From Microvirga sp. (GTDB taxonomy: Bacteria; Pseudomonadota; Alphaproteobacteria; Rhizobiales; Beijerinckiaceae), in NCBI GenBank assembly GCA_022241475.1, contig JAKOMT010000003.1:207126-264396 (forward strand): DNA of 57,271 bases. Direction: 5' to 3'. The notes beneath the pieces were generated by a model that ran no database searches, was not told where the DNA came from, and saw only the letters and a list, made by a program, of their open reading frames with translations. Both the position numbers and the translations under genes were made by a program. This document shows, piece after piece, positions 36,739 through 47,332 of this stretch; the first letter of the stretch is position 1; each line of letters starts with the position of its first letter.

Positions 36739-37506
36739 ATGACCGCAGGACTCCATCTCTTCCGCTGTCTGCAGGACAATGTCGGCGCGCTGATCCGCGA
36801 TCCCGGATCGCGGGCCTGCGCCAGCGTCGACGCCCCGGACGCGGACGCGGTCGAGGCGGCGCTCGCCCAGACCGGCTGGCGCCTCACCGAAATCCTCGTG
36901 ACCCATGGCCATCAGGACCACACCCAGGGCGTGGCGGCTCTCAAGCAACGCCACGGCGCGCGGGTCGTCGCGCCGGCCGCCTGCGAAAGCGTCGCGGCGA
37001 TCGTCGACGTCGCCGTGCGCGAGGGCGACGAGATCCGCGTCGGCGGGCTGGAAGCCGAGGTCTGGGAGACGCCGGGCCATTGCGCGGATCACGTCGTCTT
37101 TCATTTCGGCGACGAAAAGCTCCTCGTCGCGGGCGACGTGCTCTTCGTCATGGGCTGCGGGCGCGTGCCGGGCGGCGATTACGCCGGCCTGTTCCGGGCG
37201 CTGGAGCGCGTGCGCGCCCTGCCGGACGATACGCAGGCGATCGTCGGCCACGACTACACGCTCTCGAACGCGCGCTTCGCGCTCAAGGCCGATCCCGACA
37301 ACGCGCTCCTGCGCCAGCGCGCCGAGCGCGCCGAGGTCGAGGCGGAGGAGGGGCGTCTGTGGGGCATGACGACGATCGGCGAGGAGAAGGGAACGAACCC
37401 GTTCCTGCGCGCGCGCGAACCCGCGCTCGCCGCGTCGGTGGGCATGGCGGGCGCCGATCCGTTCGACGTGTTTCGCGCGCTGCGCGAATGGAAGAACAAG
37501 GGGTGA
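36739..37506 (+). CDS. gloB: Hydroxyacylglutathione hydrolase (glyoxalase II)
   Basis: GloB hydrolyses S-lactoylglutathione to lactate and glutathione, ending methylglyoxal detoxification. The 255-residue metallo-beta-lactamase-fold enzyme has the metal motif Thr-His56-Gly-His58-Gln-Asp60-His61, further ligands in TPGHCADHV and GDVLFVMGCGR, and IVGHDYTLSN. A C-terminal glyoxalase II domain (NPFLRAREPAL) binds glutathione. The ATG at 36739 gives a normal-length protein. The stop is in a GTGA overlap with the cupin gene. Confidence 0.94.
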   Translation: MTAGLHLFRCLQDNVGALIRDPGSRACASVDAPDADAVEAALAQTGWRLTEILVTHGHQDHTQGVAALKQRHGARVVAPAACESVAAIVDVAVREGDEIRVGGLEAEVWETPGHCADHVVFHFGDEKLLVAGDVLFVMGCGRVPGGDYAGLFRALERVRALPDDTQAIVGHDYTLSNARFALKADPDNALLRQRAERAEVEAEEGRLWGMTTIGEEKGTNPFLRAREPALAASVGMAGADPFDVFRALREWKNKG

Positions 37507-37964
37507 GCGCCGTGCCGCACGCAATCGACGGACTTACCGCAGACGAGGTCGTGCGCCGCCTCGGCCTCGCTCCGCACCCGGAAGGCGGGTTCTACCGCGA
37601 GACCTTTCGAGACGAGCGCGCGGACGCCTCAGGGCGCTCGGTCTCGACGGCGATCTACTATCTGCTGGGGCTTGGAGACGTTTCCGAATGGCACCGCGTC
37701 GACGCGGCGGAGACCTGGCATTTCTACGCCGGCGCGCCGCTCGTGCTCACGGTGTCGCCAAACGGCCATGACGCGCAGGCGCGCCATCTCGGCCCGGACA
37801 TCCTGCGCGGACAGGAGCCGCAGATCGTCGTGCCGGCGGGATGGTGGCAGACGTCGACCTCGCTCGGCGCCTGGACGCTCGTCGGCTGCACGGTCGCGCC
37901 GGGCTTCGACTTCGCGGGCTTCGAGATGGCTCCGCCGGGCTGGCGGCCGACCCCGCGCGGCTGA
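37503..37964 (+). CDS. Cupin family protein (DUF985 type)
   Basis: A 153-residue cupin. HPEGGFYRETFRDE, STAIYYLLGLGDVSEWHRVD, AETWHFYAGAPLVLTV and VVPAGWWQTSTSLGAWTLVGC are the conserved DUF985 blocks. His in EWHRVD and in TWHFYAG could hold a metal. It overlaps gloB (GTGA), with GTG 37503 or GTG 37512 as start, suggesting co-translation. Members are annotated as sugar- or metabolite-binding; no reaction is known. Confidence 0.85.
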   Translation: MSAVPHAIDGLTADEVVRRLGLAPHPEGGFYRETFRDERADASGRSVSTAIYYLLGLGDVSEWHRVDAAETWHFYAGAPLVLTVSPNGHDAQARHLGPDILRGQEPQIVVPAGWWQTSTSLGAWTLVGCTVAPGFDFAGFEMAPPGWRPTPRG

Positions 37965-37979
37965 GCGCGGAGGTCCGTT

Positions 37980-38846
37980 TCAGCGCTCGACGGCGATGTT
38001 GTCGATGAGCCGTGTCGCGCCGAGATGCGCGGCCACGAGAAGACGCCGCGCCGCGCCGGGCGTCGGCTCGCCCAGGGTCTCGGCGTCGCGCAGGGCGAGA
38101 TAGTCGATCCGAAATCCCGCCTGCGTGACGCGCGCGCGCGCCGCGTCGAGAGCGGCGTCCGCCGCGACGCCCGCGCGCAACGCCGCCGCGCACGACTCGA
38201 GCGCGGCGTGCAGCGTCGGGGCGTCAGCGCGCTCCTTGGCCGAGAGGTAGCGGTTGCGCGAGGAGAGGGCGAGCCCGTCCGCCTCGCGGATGGTCTCGCA
38301 GGGGAGGATCGTCACCGGCAGGAACAGGTCGCGCGCCATGCGGGTGACGACCTTGAGCTGCTGGTAGTCCTTCTCGCCGAACGTGGCGAAATCGGGCGCA
38401 GCGACGATCAGGAGCTTCGCGACGATCGTCGCGACGCCCCGGAAATGGGTGGGGCGGAACGCGTCCTCGAGCCCCGCGCGCGCCGGCCCCTCGACATCGA
38501 TGAAGGTGCATTCGCCGGGCGGATACATGACTTGGGCGGCGGGCGCGAAGACGAGATCGGCGAGGCCGTCGAGCGCGGCGCAATCGGCGTCGAAGGTGCG
38601 CGGATATTTGTCGAGATCCTCGGTCGGCGCGAATTGCGTCGGGTTGACGAAGATCGAGACGATCACCCGCTCCGCGCTGGCGCGGGCGAGGCGCACGAGC
38701 GCGAGATGGCCTTCGTGCAACGCGCCCATCGTCGGCACGAGCGCGACGCGTTCGCCCGCAGCCCGCCAGGACGCGACCTGCGCGCGCAGAGCCTCAATCG
38801 TCTCCGCGACGCCGATGCCGCGCCGCGCATGCTTCAGACCGTTCAT
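37980..38846 (-). CDS. panC: Pantoate--beta-alanine ligase
   Basis: PanC joins pantoate and beta-alanine with ATP to make pantothenate. The 288-residue protein has the nucleotide motif His44-Glu-Gly-His47 in TMGALHEGHLAL, VSIFVNPTQFAPTEDLDKYPR (split around the turn), FGEKDYQQLKVV and the KMSKS-like ALSSRNRYLS. The ATG at 38846 matches family starts; the open frame continues upstream without similarity. It is convergent with the cupin gene, and panB is not adjacent. The 230-base gap to ettA shows nothing convincing. Confidence 0.95.
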   Translation of the reverse strand: MNGLKHARRGIGVAETIEALRAQVASWRAAGERVALVPTMGALHEGHLALVRLARASAERVIVSIFVNPTQFAPTEDLDKYPRTFDADCAALDGLADLVFAPAAQVMYPPGECTFIDVEGPARAGLEDAFRPTHFRGVATIVAKLLIVAAPDFATFGEKDYQQLKVVTRMARDLFLPVTILPCETIREADGLALSSRNRYLSAKERADAPTLHAALESCAAALRAGVAADAALDAARARVTQAGFRIDYLALRDAETLGEPTPGAARRLLVAAHLGATRLIDNIAVER

Positions 38847-39076
38847 GGAACCCGCAAAGCCCCGTCGCTTAACCGACCTCTCCGCGAGGCCGGCGTCGCG
38901 AGCGTTAGCAGAGACGCGAGGGCTCGCCAATAAGGGCCGCGCATCCCGGCGATGCGCAGAAGGCATGCCGGCCCACGCCGCAGCAGGGCGTCTCGCGGCG
39001 CCGACCTTGCCGCTGCGCGCGGCCCCTGCTAATCCACGGCCCGACAATCCTTTCGCTCGCACGCAGGACGGCGCTC

Positions 39077-40729
<1,653 letters not shown>

Positions 40730-40829
40730 CGAACAGGGGAGGCGTCGCCGCATCGCGGCGTCTCCCTCATGACAGCGTCGGGGGCGCTGCTGTAACCTCC
40801 CGAAAGAAGTTCACGGGAGGACGCGCCTA

Positions 40830-42002
40830 ATGATTCCGAACGCCGCTCCGGAGTTCAATTTCGACCTCGGCGAGACCGCCGACGCCATCCGCGAGACGGT
40901 TCGCGCCTTCTCGCAGGAGAAGATCGCGCGGCGCGCCGAGGAGATCGACCGCACCAACACCTTCCCGCGCGATCTCTGGCGCCCGATGGGCGAACTGGGC
41001 CTGCACGGCATCACCATCGCCGAGGAGGACGGCGGCACGGGGCTCGGCTATCTCGAGCATGTCGTCGCCATGGAGGAGGTGTCGCGCGCCTCCGCCAGCG
41101 TCGGGCTTTCCTACGGCGCGCATTCCAACCTCTGCATCAACCAGATCGGCCGCCACGGGACCAAGGCGCAGAAGGAGAAGTATCTCCCCAAGCTCATCAG
41201 CGGCGAGCATGTCGGCGCGCTCGCCATGTCGGAGCCGGGCTCCGGCTCCGACGTCGTCTCCATGCGCACGCGCGCCGAGAAGACGGGCGACCGCTACGTC
41301 CTCAACGGCGCCAAGATGTGGATCACCAACGGTCCGACCGCCGAGACGCTCGTCGTCTACGCCAAGACCGACCCGGACGCCGGCGCCCGCGGCATGACGG
41401 CCTTCCTGATCGAGAAGGGGATGAAGGGCTTCTCCACGCACCAGAAGCTCGACAAGCTCGGCATGCGCGGTTCCGACACCTGCGAACTCGTCTTCGTGGA
41501 TTGCGAGGTTCCGGAAGAGAACGTGCTCGGCGCGGTCGGCAAGGGCGTCAACGTCCTGATGTCGGGGCTCGATTACGAGCGCGCGGTTCTGGCCGCCGGT
41601 CCGCTCGGGATCATGCAGGCCTGCATGGACGTCGTCATGCCCTACGTCCACGAGCGCAAGCAGTTCGGCCATCCGATCGGCACGTTCCAGCTCGTCCAGG
41701 GCAAGATCGCCGACATGTATGTCGGTATGAACGCCTGCAAGGCTTACGTCTACGCGGTGGCGAAAGCCTGCGATCGCGGCGAGACGACGCGCGAGGACGC
41801 GGCCGGCGCCATTCTCTACGCCGCCGAGAAGGCGACGCAGATGGCGCTCGACGCGATCCAGCTGCTGGGCGGCAACGGCTACATCAACGATTATCCGACC
41901 GGGCGCCTCCTGCGCGACGCCAAGCTCTACGAGATCGGCGCCGGCACGAGCGAGATCCGTCGCATGCTGATCGGGCGGGAATTGTTCGGCAAGACCGCCT
42001 GA
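40830..42002 (+). CDS. ivd: Isovaleryl-CoA dehydrogenase
   Basis: A 390-residue acyl-CoA dehydrogenase of leucine degradation, oxidising isovaleryl-CoA to 3-methylcrotonyl-CoA with FAD. Family blocks are [43 protein letters not shown] and [22 protein letters not shown]. The base is Glu250 in [18 protein letters not shown]. This is the position typical of isovaleryl-CoA dehydrogenases, rather than the C-terminal Glu of other ACADs. The methylcrotonyl-CoA carboxylase genes that often follow are not in the window; a REP-like element and a convergent GntR gene are. Confidence 0.93.
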   Translation: MIPNAAPEFNFDLGETADAIRETVRAFSQEKIARRAEEIDRTNTFPRDLWRPMGELGLHGITIAEEDGGTGLGYLEHVVAMEEVSRASASVGLSYGAHSNLCINQIGRHGTKAQKEKYLPKLISGEHVGALAMSEPGSGSDVVSMRTRAEKTGDRYVLNGAKMWITNGPTAETLVVYAKTDPDAGARGMTAFLIEKGMKGFSTHQKLDKLGMRGSDTCELVFVDCEVPEENVLGAVGKGVNVLMSGLDYERAVLAAGPLGIMQACMDVVMPYVHERKQFGHPIGTFQLVQGKIADMYVGMNACKAYVYAVAKACDRGETTREDAAGAILYAAEKATQMALDAIQLLGGNGYINDYPTGRLLRDAKLYEIGAGTSEIRRMLIGRELFGKTA

Positions 42003-42019
42003 AGCAGCCTTCGTCGTCC

Positions 42020-42143
42020 GGAAGCGATGGCGCTATCCGCCCCACCCCGGCCGTCCCCTGCGGGGAGGGAGTTCGGTTGGCGCATGGAACGCTCGGGAAT
42101 TCCCTCCCCTAAGGGGAGGGTTAGGGTGGGGTGGTTTCGCGCG
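42020..42143. repeat. REP/BIME-like paired palindrome, copy C
   Basis: Two hairpins, GTCCCC-tgc-GGGGAGGG (42053-42069) and CCCTCCCC-taa-GGGGAGGG (42102-42120), carry tails pointing outward: GGGTGGGGTGG on the right, and the complement of GGGGTGGGGCGG on the left. The left tail includes the complement of the GATAGCGCCATC block found in copy A. The pair is thus head-to-head, while copies A and B are tail-to-tail. It lies between convergent ivd and the GntR gene. Confidence 0.78.
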
Positions 42144-42171
42144 ACAGCGAGGCGAAAATGATTGTAGCGCC

Positions 42172-42819
42172 CTAGTATTCGAACATCATGCTCAGCCGCG
42201 TGTCGCGGGCGCTGCGGATATGGGTGCGGGCGTGCGCCTCGGCGGCGTCGGGATCGCGCGCCTCGATGGCGGCGAGCACGGCGGCGTGTTCCTCGACGGC
42301 CGTGTCCTTGCGCCCACTCACCGCGAACGTGGTCGAGGGCAGGAGCATCAGCGTATCGTGCAGGCCCCCGAGCACGCCGGTGATGAAGCGGTTGTGCGCC
42401 GCCTCGTAGAGCGCGTCGTGGAAGGCGCGGTTGATCTGGGCCGCGCGGGCGGGATTGTCCTGCGTCGCCTCGAACGCGTCCGAGATCTGCCGCATCGACT
42501 GGATGTCCGACGGCGAGGCGTGCTGGGCCGCGAGCCGGGCGGCGGCTCCCTCCAGAAGCTCACGCAAGGCGTAAAGTTCGACCACCCCCTGACGGCCGAG
42601 CCGAGCCACCGCGAGGCCGGTCGCCGTCATCTCGAGCAGCCCGCGCTCCTGCAGGCGCGAGAGCGCTTCGCGCACCGGCGTGCGGCTGACGTCGAAGAGA
42701 CGGGCGACGTCCTCGGCCCTGATCCGGTCGCCGGGAGCGTAGGTGCCGTTTCGGAGGGAGTCGATGAGGGCTTCGTAAATGTGCTGCGCACGCGACATGG
42801 AAAATGCGGATTCCTTCAT
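42172..42819 (-). CDS. GntR family transcriptional regulator (FCD/FadR subgroup)
   Basis: A 215-residue regulator. The N-terminal winged helix (HIYEALIDSLRNGTYAPGD, RLFDVSRTPVREALSRLQE) is classic GntR. The C-terminal FCD helical domain has ELYALRELLEGAAARLAAQH, INRAFHDALYEAAHN and EEHAAVLAAIEARDPDAAEAH, with His positions that commonly bind a metal and a small carboxylate. The start is ATG 42819 or ATG 42798. It is divergent from the hydroxyacid dehydrogenase operon, and the shared region carries GT-N2-AC sites, so it probably represses that operon and responds to a hydroxy- or keto-acid. Confidence 0.92.
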   Translation of the reverse strand: MKESAFSMSRAQHIYEALIDSLRNGTYAPGDRIRAEDVARLFDVSRTPVREALSRLQERGLLEMTATGLAVARLGRQGVVELYALRELLEGAAARLAAQHASPSDIQSMRQISDAFEATQDNPARAAQINRAFHDALYEAAHNRFITGVLGGLHDTLMLLPSTTFAVSGRKDTAVEEHAAVLAAIEARDPDAAEAHARTHIRSARDTRLSMMFEY

Positions 42820-42897
42820 GGAAGCGTCGCACAACCGTGCACGGAAACCCGGCGCTGTAAAGTGAAATGAACACTCCCGCAAGGAGCGGGCGGCGGG

Positions 42898-42926
42898 TTG
42901 CATGTTCATGTAGACAACTGTATACG
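42898..42926 (+). promoter_or_regulatory. Promoter and GntR-type operator of the hydroxyacid operon
   Basis: TTGCAT (42898-42903) and TATACG (42921-42926) are 17 bases apart. Two FCD-type GT-N2-AC motifs, GTAGAC (42910-42915) and GTATAC (42920-42925), are 10 bases apart on one helix face. One lies in the spacer and the other overlaps the -10, as expected for repression. Confidence 0.6.
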
Positions 42927-42958
42927 ACTGGATATCAGCCCCACGAGGAGCCCGCCGT

Positions 42959-43951
42959 ATGACGTCCCCCGCCGCGCCGACCGTCGGCATCATCGATCCG
43001 TTCCATCCGCGCATCGTCGAGGCGATCCGCGACGCGCTGCCGGCGGATTGGCGTCTGGTGGTCACGGGCGAGCCGACCGAGGATGCGCGCGCCGTGGCGC
43101 TCGCGGACGCTGACATCGCCTTCGTCATGGCGACGAAGATGCCGCGCAGTCTGCTCTCGCGCGCCCGCAAGCTCCGCTTCATCCAGAAGCTCGGGGCCGG
43201 TGTGGACAGCATCGACCTCGATTACTGCCGTGAGGCCGGGATCACGCTGGCGCGGCTGCAGGCGGGCAACGCCATTCCCGTGGCCGAACATACGATGCTC
43301 CTCATGCTCGCCGCCTGCCGCAACCTGCCGCGCCTCGACGCGCAGACCCGCGCCGGGCGCTGGGACAAGGAGGCCGTGCGCGGCGAGAACCAGCATATCC
43401 ACGGCAAGACGGTCGGCATCGTCGGCTTCGGCGCCATCGGCCGTCAGGTCGCGCGGCTGCTGTCCGGCTTCTCGGTGAACATCCTCTATTACGATCCCAT
43501 GCGCGCGGCGCCCGAGGACGAAGCGGCGCTCGGCGCGACATACGCCTCCCTCGACGATCTCGTCGCGGCCTCCGACGTCGTGACCCTGCACCTGCCGCTC
43601 ATGCCCGCGACCGCCGGGCTGATCTCGGCGGAGCGGCTGTCGCGCATGAAGCGCGGCGCGATTCTCGTGAACGCCGCGCGCGGCGGGCTCGTCGACGAAG
43701 CGGCGCTGGTCGAGGCTTTGCGCGAGGGCCGGCTGTTCGGCGCGGGGCTCGACGCCTTCTCCGTCGAGCCGCCCGTCGGCAACCCGTTGCTCGAACTTCC
43801 CAACACCGTCGTCACGCCGCATTGCGCCGGGGCGACCGTCGACAATTTCGCGAGCATCGCCGAGCGGGCCGTCGCCAACACGCAGAGTTTCCTGCGGGGC
43901 GAGGCGCTTCCGGCCGCCGACGTGGTGCTCGCCGCGCCCCCCAAGGAGTGA
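42959..43951 (+). CDS. D-2-hydroxyacid dehydrogenase family protein
   Basis: A 330-residue NAD(P)-dependent 2-hydroxyacid dehydrogenase. The Rossmann loop is VGIVGFGAIGRQVARLL. The catalytic residues are Arg241 (NAARGGLVDEAAL), Glu270 (SVEPPVGNP) and His288 (VTPHCAGAT), all present. It is like phosphoglycerate/glyoxylate dehydrogenases but short, without an ACT domain. It starts a three-gene row with an aldehyde dehydrogenase four bases later and a ThDP enzyme after that, under a divergent GntR. It likely interconverts a 2-hydroxyacid and 2-ketoacid; the substrate is unknown. Confidence 0.88.
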   Translation: MTSPAAPTVGIIDPFHPRIVEAIRDALPADWRLVVTGEPTEDARAVALADADIAFVMATKMPRSLLSRARKLRFIQKLGAGVDSIDLDYCREAGITLARLQAGNAIPVAEHTMLLMLAACRNLPRLDAQTRAGRWDKEAVRGENQHIHGKTVGIVGFGAIGRQVARLLSGFSVNILYYDPMRAAPEDEAALGATYASLDDLVAASDVVTLHLPLMPATAGLISAERLSRMKRGAILVNAARGGLVDEAALVEALREGRLFGAGLDAFSVEPPVGNPLLELPNTVVTPHCAGATVDNFASIAERAVANTQSFLRGEALPAADVVLAAPPKE

Positions 43952-43955
43952 CGCG

Positions 43956-45395
43956 ATGACGATTCTGCCCTTTCTCATCGGCGACGCGTGGACGACCGGC
44001 CGCGGCGAGGCCTTCGACAGCGTCAATCCGGCGGACGGATCGGTGTCCGCGCGCATCGGCGCCGCCGACGCCGCCGATGTCGACGACGCGGTCGCCTGCG
44101 CCCGCGCCGCTTTCGCGCAATCCGCCTGGCGCGACCTCCTCCCGCATCAGCGCGGGCGTCTTCTGGCGCGCATGGCCGATCTGATCGAGCGCGACGTCGA
44201 GCCGCTGGCCCGCGCGCAGATGTCCGACAACGGCAAGACCCTTCGCGAATGCAGGGCGCAGGCCGCCGACGCGGCCACGGTGTTTCGCTACTACGCCGCC
44301 CTGTGCGAGACCGCGGGCGGCGAGATCACCGCGCAGCGCGGACCGAGCACGACCTTCACGGTCTACGAGCCCATGGGCGTCGTCGCCGCGATCACGCCGT
44401 GGAATTCGCCTCTGACGATCGAGGCGCAAAAGCTCGCGCCGATCCTCGCGGCGGGCAACGCGGTGATCCTCAAGCCGTCCGAGGTCACGCCGCAGGTCGC
44501 GTTGCGCTTCGCGGCGCTCGCTCTCGAGGCCGGCTTCCCGGCCGGGATCGTCAACGTGGTCACGGGTCTCGGCGACGTCGGCCGCGCGCTCGTGGCGCAT
44601 CCCGGCGTCGATCTCGTCAGCTTCACCGGCGGCACCGTCGCCGGGCGCCATATCGCGGAAGCCGCAGGCCGCCGGCTCTGCCCGGTCGTGCTCGAACTCG
44701 GGGGCAAATCGCCGAACGCCGTGTTCGCCGACGCCGATCTCGACGCGGCCGTGAAGGGCGCGGCGGCGGGCATCTTCGTGAGCGGCGGCCAATCCTGCAT
44801 CGCCGGCTCGCGCATTTTCGTCGAGGCCTCGATCCATGACGAATTCGTCGAGCGGCTGGCGGAAGAAGCCCTCGCGTGGGCGCCGGGCGTTCCCGAGGAT
44901 CCCGCCGCCCGTATCGGCCCGATGGCGAGCTTCGAGCATCGCGACGCCGTGGCGCGCGCGGTCGACGTCGCCCGCTCCGAGGGCGCGCTCGTCAAGGCCG
45001 GCGGCTGCGCGCCCGACGACGCCGTTTTCGCAGGCGGCGCCTATTATCTGCCGACGGTGCTGGCCGGTCTCACCAACGAGGCGCGCACCTGCCGCGAGGA
45101 GATCTTCGGACCGGTCTGCGTCGTCATTCCGTTCGACGACGAGGCGGATTTCATCGCGCAGGCCAACGACAGCGATTTCGGGCTGGCGGCAGGCGTCTGG
45201 ACGAGCGACGCGAGGCGCGCCTGGCGCGTCGCCCGCGCCATGCGGGCGGGCACCGTCTGGATCAACACCTACAAGGAATCCTCGATCTCGACCCCCTTCG
45301 GCGGCGTGAAGGCGAGCGGGATCGGGCGCGAGAAGGGTCTGGCGGGTCTGCGGGCCTATTGCCAGCCCAAGGGGCTGTTCTGGAACCTCGCCTGA
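43956..45395 (+). CDS. NAD(P)-dependent aldehyde dehydrogenase
   Basis: A 479-residue aldehyde dehydrogenase. PWNSPLTIEAQKLAPILAAG (cofactor-binding), catalytic Glu247 in LELGGKSPN and Cys281 in GGQSCIAGSR are present, and EEIFGPVCVVIPFDDE and PFGGVKASGIGREKG complete the family. It resembles the broad betaine/gamma-glutamyl/phenylacetaldehyde group, and the substrate is open. It lies four bases after the hydroxyacid dehydrogenase, and would oxidise the aldehyde made by the downstream ThDP enzyme if that is a decarboxylase. Confidence 0.92.
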   Translation: MTILPFLIGDAWTTGRGEAFDSVNPADGSVSARIGAADAADVDDAVACARAAFAQSAWRDLLPHQRGRLLARMADLIERDVEPLARAQMSDNGKTLRECRAQAADAATVFRYYAALCETAGGEITAQRGPSTTFTVYEPMGVVAAITPWNSPLTIEAQKLAPILAAGNAVILKPSEVTPQVALRFAALALEAGFPAGIVNVVTGLGDVGRALVAHPGVDLVSFTGGTVAGRHIAEAAGRRLCPVVLELGGKSPNAVFADADLDAAVKGAAAGIFVSGGQSCIAGSRIFVEASIHDEFVERLAEEALAWAPGVPEDPAARIGPMASFEHRDAVARAVDVARSEGALVKAGGCAPDDAVFAGGAYYLPTVLAGLTNEARTCREEIFGPVCVVIPFDDEADFIAQANDSDFGLAAGVWTSDARRAWRVARAMRAGTVWINTYKESSISTPFGGVKASGIGREKGLAGLRAYCQPKGLFWNLA

Positions 45396-45462
45396 AGGCG
45401 GGCGGGCGGCGAAACAATTCAATCAGCGGCCAGCGGACGCATCGGCCGCGACGGGAGAAAAC

Positions 45463-47073
45463 ATGACGACGACTGTTGAAGTTCTGGCCGACGCCTTCAA
45501 GGAAGCGGGCACGCCGTTCATCGTGGGCCATCCGGGCGGTGAATCCGTCGAGTTGATGGAAGCCGCGCGCAAGCGCGACATGCGCTTCATCCTCATGAAG
45601 CAGGAAGTCGCGGGCGCCATGCTGGCCGCGACCTGGGGCGACCTCACGGGCTCTCCCGGAGTCTGTCTCTCGACCCGCGGCCCCGGCGCCGCCAACATGG
45701 TCAACGGCGTCGCGCATGCGTCGCTCGACCGCTCGCCGCTGATCGCGATCACCGATCGCTATTCGACGCCCCAGCACGAGATCGGCCTGCGCCAGCGCAT
45801 CGACCAGATCGCGATGATGGCGCCCGTCGTGAAGTGGGGTACCACGGTCGACGCGCGCGTCGTGCGCAGCCAGGTGGCGCGCGCCATGCGCACGGCGACG
45901 TCGCCCGCGCCCGGCCCGGTGCAGTTCGACATGCCGCAGTCGGAAACCGTCAAGGACGCCGGCGAACTGCTCGCTCCGCCTTCACTCCTGCCCAACGTCC
46001 TGTTCCCCGACCCGGATCGCGCCGGGCTGAAGGACGCGATCGTGATGATCGACGGGGCGCGCAAGCCGATCCTGCTCGTCGGGCTCGGAACCTACTGGGA
46101 CAACGCGTCCGAGGAGATGGTGCGGCTGGCCGAACAGCTCGGCGCGCCGGTCCTCACCACCTCGAAGCTCAAGGGCTCCATCCCCGAGGATCATCCGCTG
46201 CGCGCGGGCTGCATCATCGGCGGCCTGATCGAGCGCAAGCTCGTGAGCCAGGCGGATCTGATCATCACCATCGGCCTCGACGCGGTCGAGCTCCAGCCCA
46301 AGCCCTGGCCCTACACGATCCCGGTGCTCTCGCTCGCCAACACCCCGGCGCTCGACGCGCTGGTGCCGGCCTCGCTCGAGATCATGGGGAACCTGCGCGT
46401 CCTCGTGGGAGCGCTGTCGGAATGGTGCAAGGCGGGCTCCGGCTGGGGACAGGCGGCCGCGGCCACCTTCCGCGACGACGTCACGAACGCGCTGAACACG
46501 CCGTCCAAGGGGCTTTCGCCCCAGCGCGCCATGGAGATCGCGCGCAGCGTGCTGCCGCGCGACACGATCGCCACCTGCGACGCGGGCGCCTCGCGGCTCC
46601 TCGTGGTGCAGAAGTGGCAATCCTACGGGCCGCGTGAGTTCCTCACCTCGAACGGCCTCGGCTCGATGGGCTACGCCGTTCCGGGCGCGCTCGCGGCGCG
46701 GCTGCGCTATCCGGATCGTCCGGTCGTCGCCTTCACCGGCGACGGCGGCTTCCTGATGGCGGTGGCGGAACTGCAGACGGCGGTGCGCGAGAACCTGCCG
46801 ATCACGGTCGTCGTGCTCGACGACGCCGAAATCGGCCTGATCCGCATCAAGCAGGAGATCAAGGGCATTCCCCGGCACGGCGTCGCCATCGGCGGCATGG
46901 ATTGGGAGAAGCTGGCGCAGGGCTTCGGCGCCGACGGCGTCGTGGTCGACAGCGAGAACGGCCTCCAGGACGCGCTCAAGGCCGCGCGCCACACGGAGCG
47001 CACCACCGTCATCGCCTGCCGCATCGACGGCTCGGGCTATGTCGATCAGTTCAACGCGCTGCGCGAACTCTGA
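45463..47073 (+). CDS. Thiamine diphosphate-dependent enzyme (2-ketoacid decarboxylase/synthase-like)
   Basis: A 536-residue protein with the three ThDP-enzyme domains. In the PYR domain the cofactor-activating Glu48 lies in LMKQEVAGAML. The central domain includes PILLVGLGTYWDN. The PP domain starts its metal motif at Asp427 (GDGGFLMAVAELQTAVRENL). At the second metal position the usual Asn-Asn is Asp453-Asp454 (VVLDDAEIG). The family also includes acetolactate synthase and benzoylformate decarboxylase, but no acetolactate regulatory subunit is nearby. Its neighbours, a hydroxyacid and an aldehyde dehydrogenase, favour 2-ketoacid decarboxylation. A terminator follows. Confidence 0.88.
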   Translation: MTTTVEVLADAFKEAGTPFIVGHPGGESVELMEAARKRDMRFILMKQEVAGAMLAATWGDLTGSPGVCLSTRGPGAANMVNGVAHASLDRSPLIAITDRYSTPQHEIGLRQRIDQIAMMAPVVKWGTTVDARVVRSQVARAMRTATSPAPGPVQFDMPQSETVKDAGELLAPPSLLPNVLFPDPDRAGLKDAIVMIDGARKPILLVGLGTYWDNASEEMVRLAEQLGAPVLTTSKLKGSIPEDHPLRAGCIIGGLIERKLVSQADLIITIGLDAVELQPKPWPYTIPVLSLANTPALDALVPASLEIMGNLRVLVGALSEWCKAGSGWGQAAAATFRDDVTNALNTPSKGLSPQRAMEIARSVLPRDTIATCDAGASRLLVVQKWQSYGPREFLTSNGLGSMGYAVPGALAARLRYPDRPVVAFTGDGGFLMAVAELQTAVRENLPITVVVLDDAEIGLIRIKQEIKGIPRHGVAIGGMDWEKLAQGFGADGVVVDSENGLQDALKAARHTERTTVIACRIDGSGYVDQFNALREL

Positions 47074-47118
47074 AACTCCCGCGCCGCCGCCTCTCGCGGG
47101 GCGCCTGACCACACGACG

Positions 47119-47146
47119 AAAGCCGGCTCTCGCAGCCGGCTTTTTT
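47119..47146 (+). terminator. Rho-independent terminator after the ThDP enzyme gene
   Basis: AAGCCGGCT and AGCCGGCTT form a 9-bp stem with a 5-base loop, followed by four further T residues. It lies about 46 bases past the stop and ends the hydroxyacid operon. Confidence 0.88.
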
Positions 47147-47256
47147 CATGGCCCGACCGCGTCGCCATCAGGTCGGTGTCCGCGCCGCATTTCAATTGTT
47201 TCTTATATTATCAATTATTATTATTTTGCCGGACAATATTAGCGTGGCTGTTATGA

Positions 47257-47271
47257 TTAATTAATTCTTAA
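47257..47271 (+). promoter_or_regulatory. CtrA-type box upstream of chemoreceptor gene
   Basis: TTAA-TTAATTC-TTAA is an exact TTAA-N7-TTAA match about 62 bases before the ATG at 47333, in an AT-rich island (about 47190-47280) unlike the surrounding GC-rich DNA. Confidence 0.55.
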
Positions 47272-47332
47272 CCATAATCCCCTAACGTCATTCCAGTCAT
47301 GCTGGGACGATCTGCGATGGGTGGGGCTCGAA

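Noticed and set aside
40738..40770. Hairpin after ettA as a terminator
   Set aside because: The CGCCGC/GCGGCG stem is short and no T-run follows.
43812..45422. Long minus-strand frame opposite the aldehyde dehydrogenase
   Set aside because: Antisense artefact of high GC third positions; the plus-strand gene has complete catalytic motifs.
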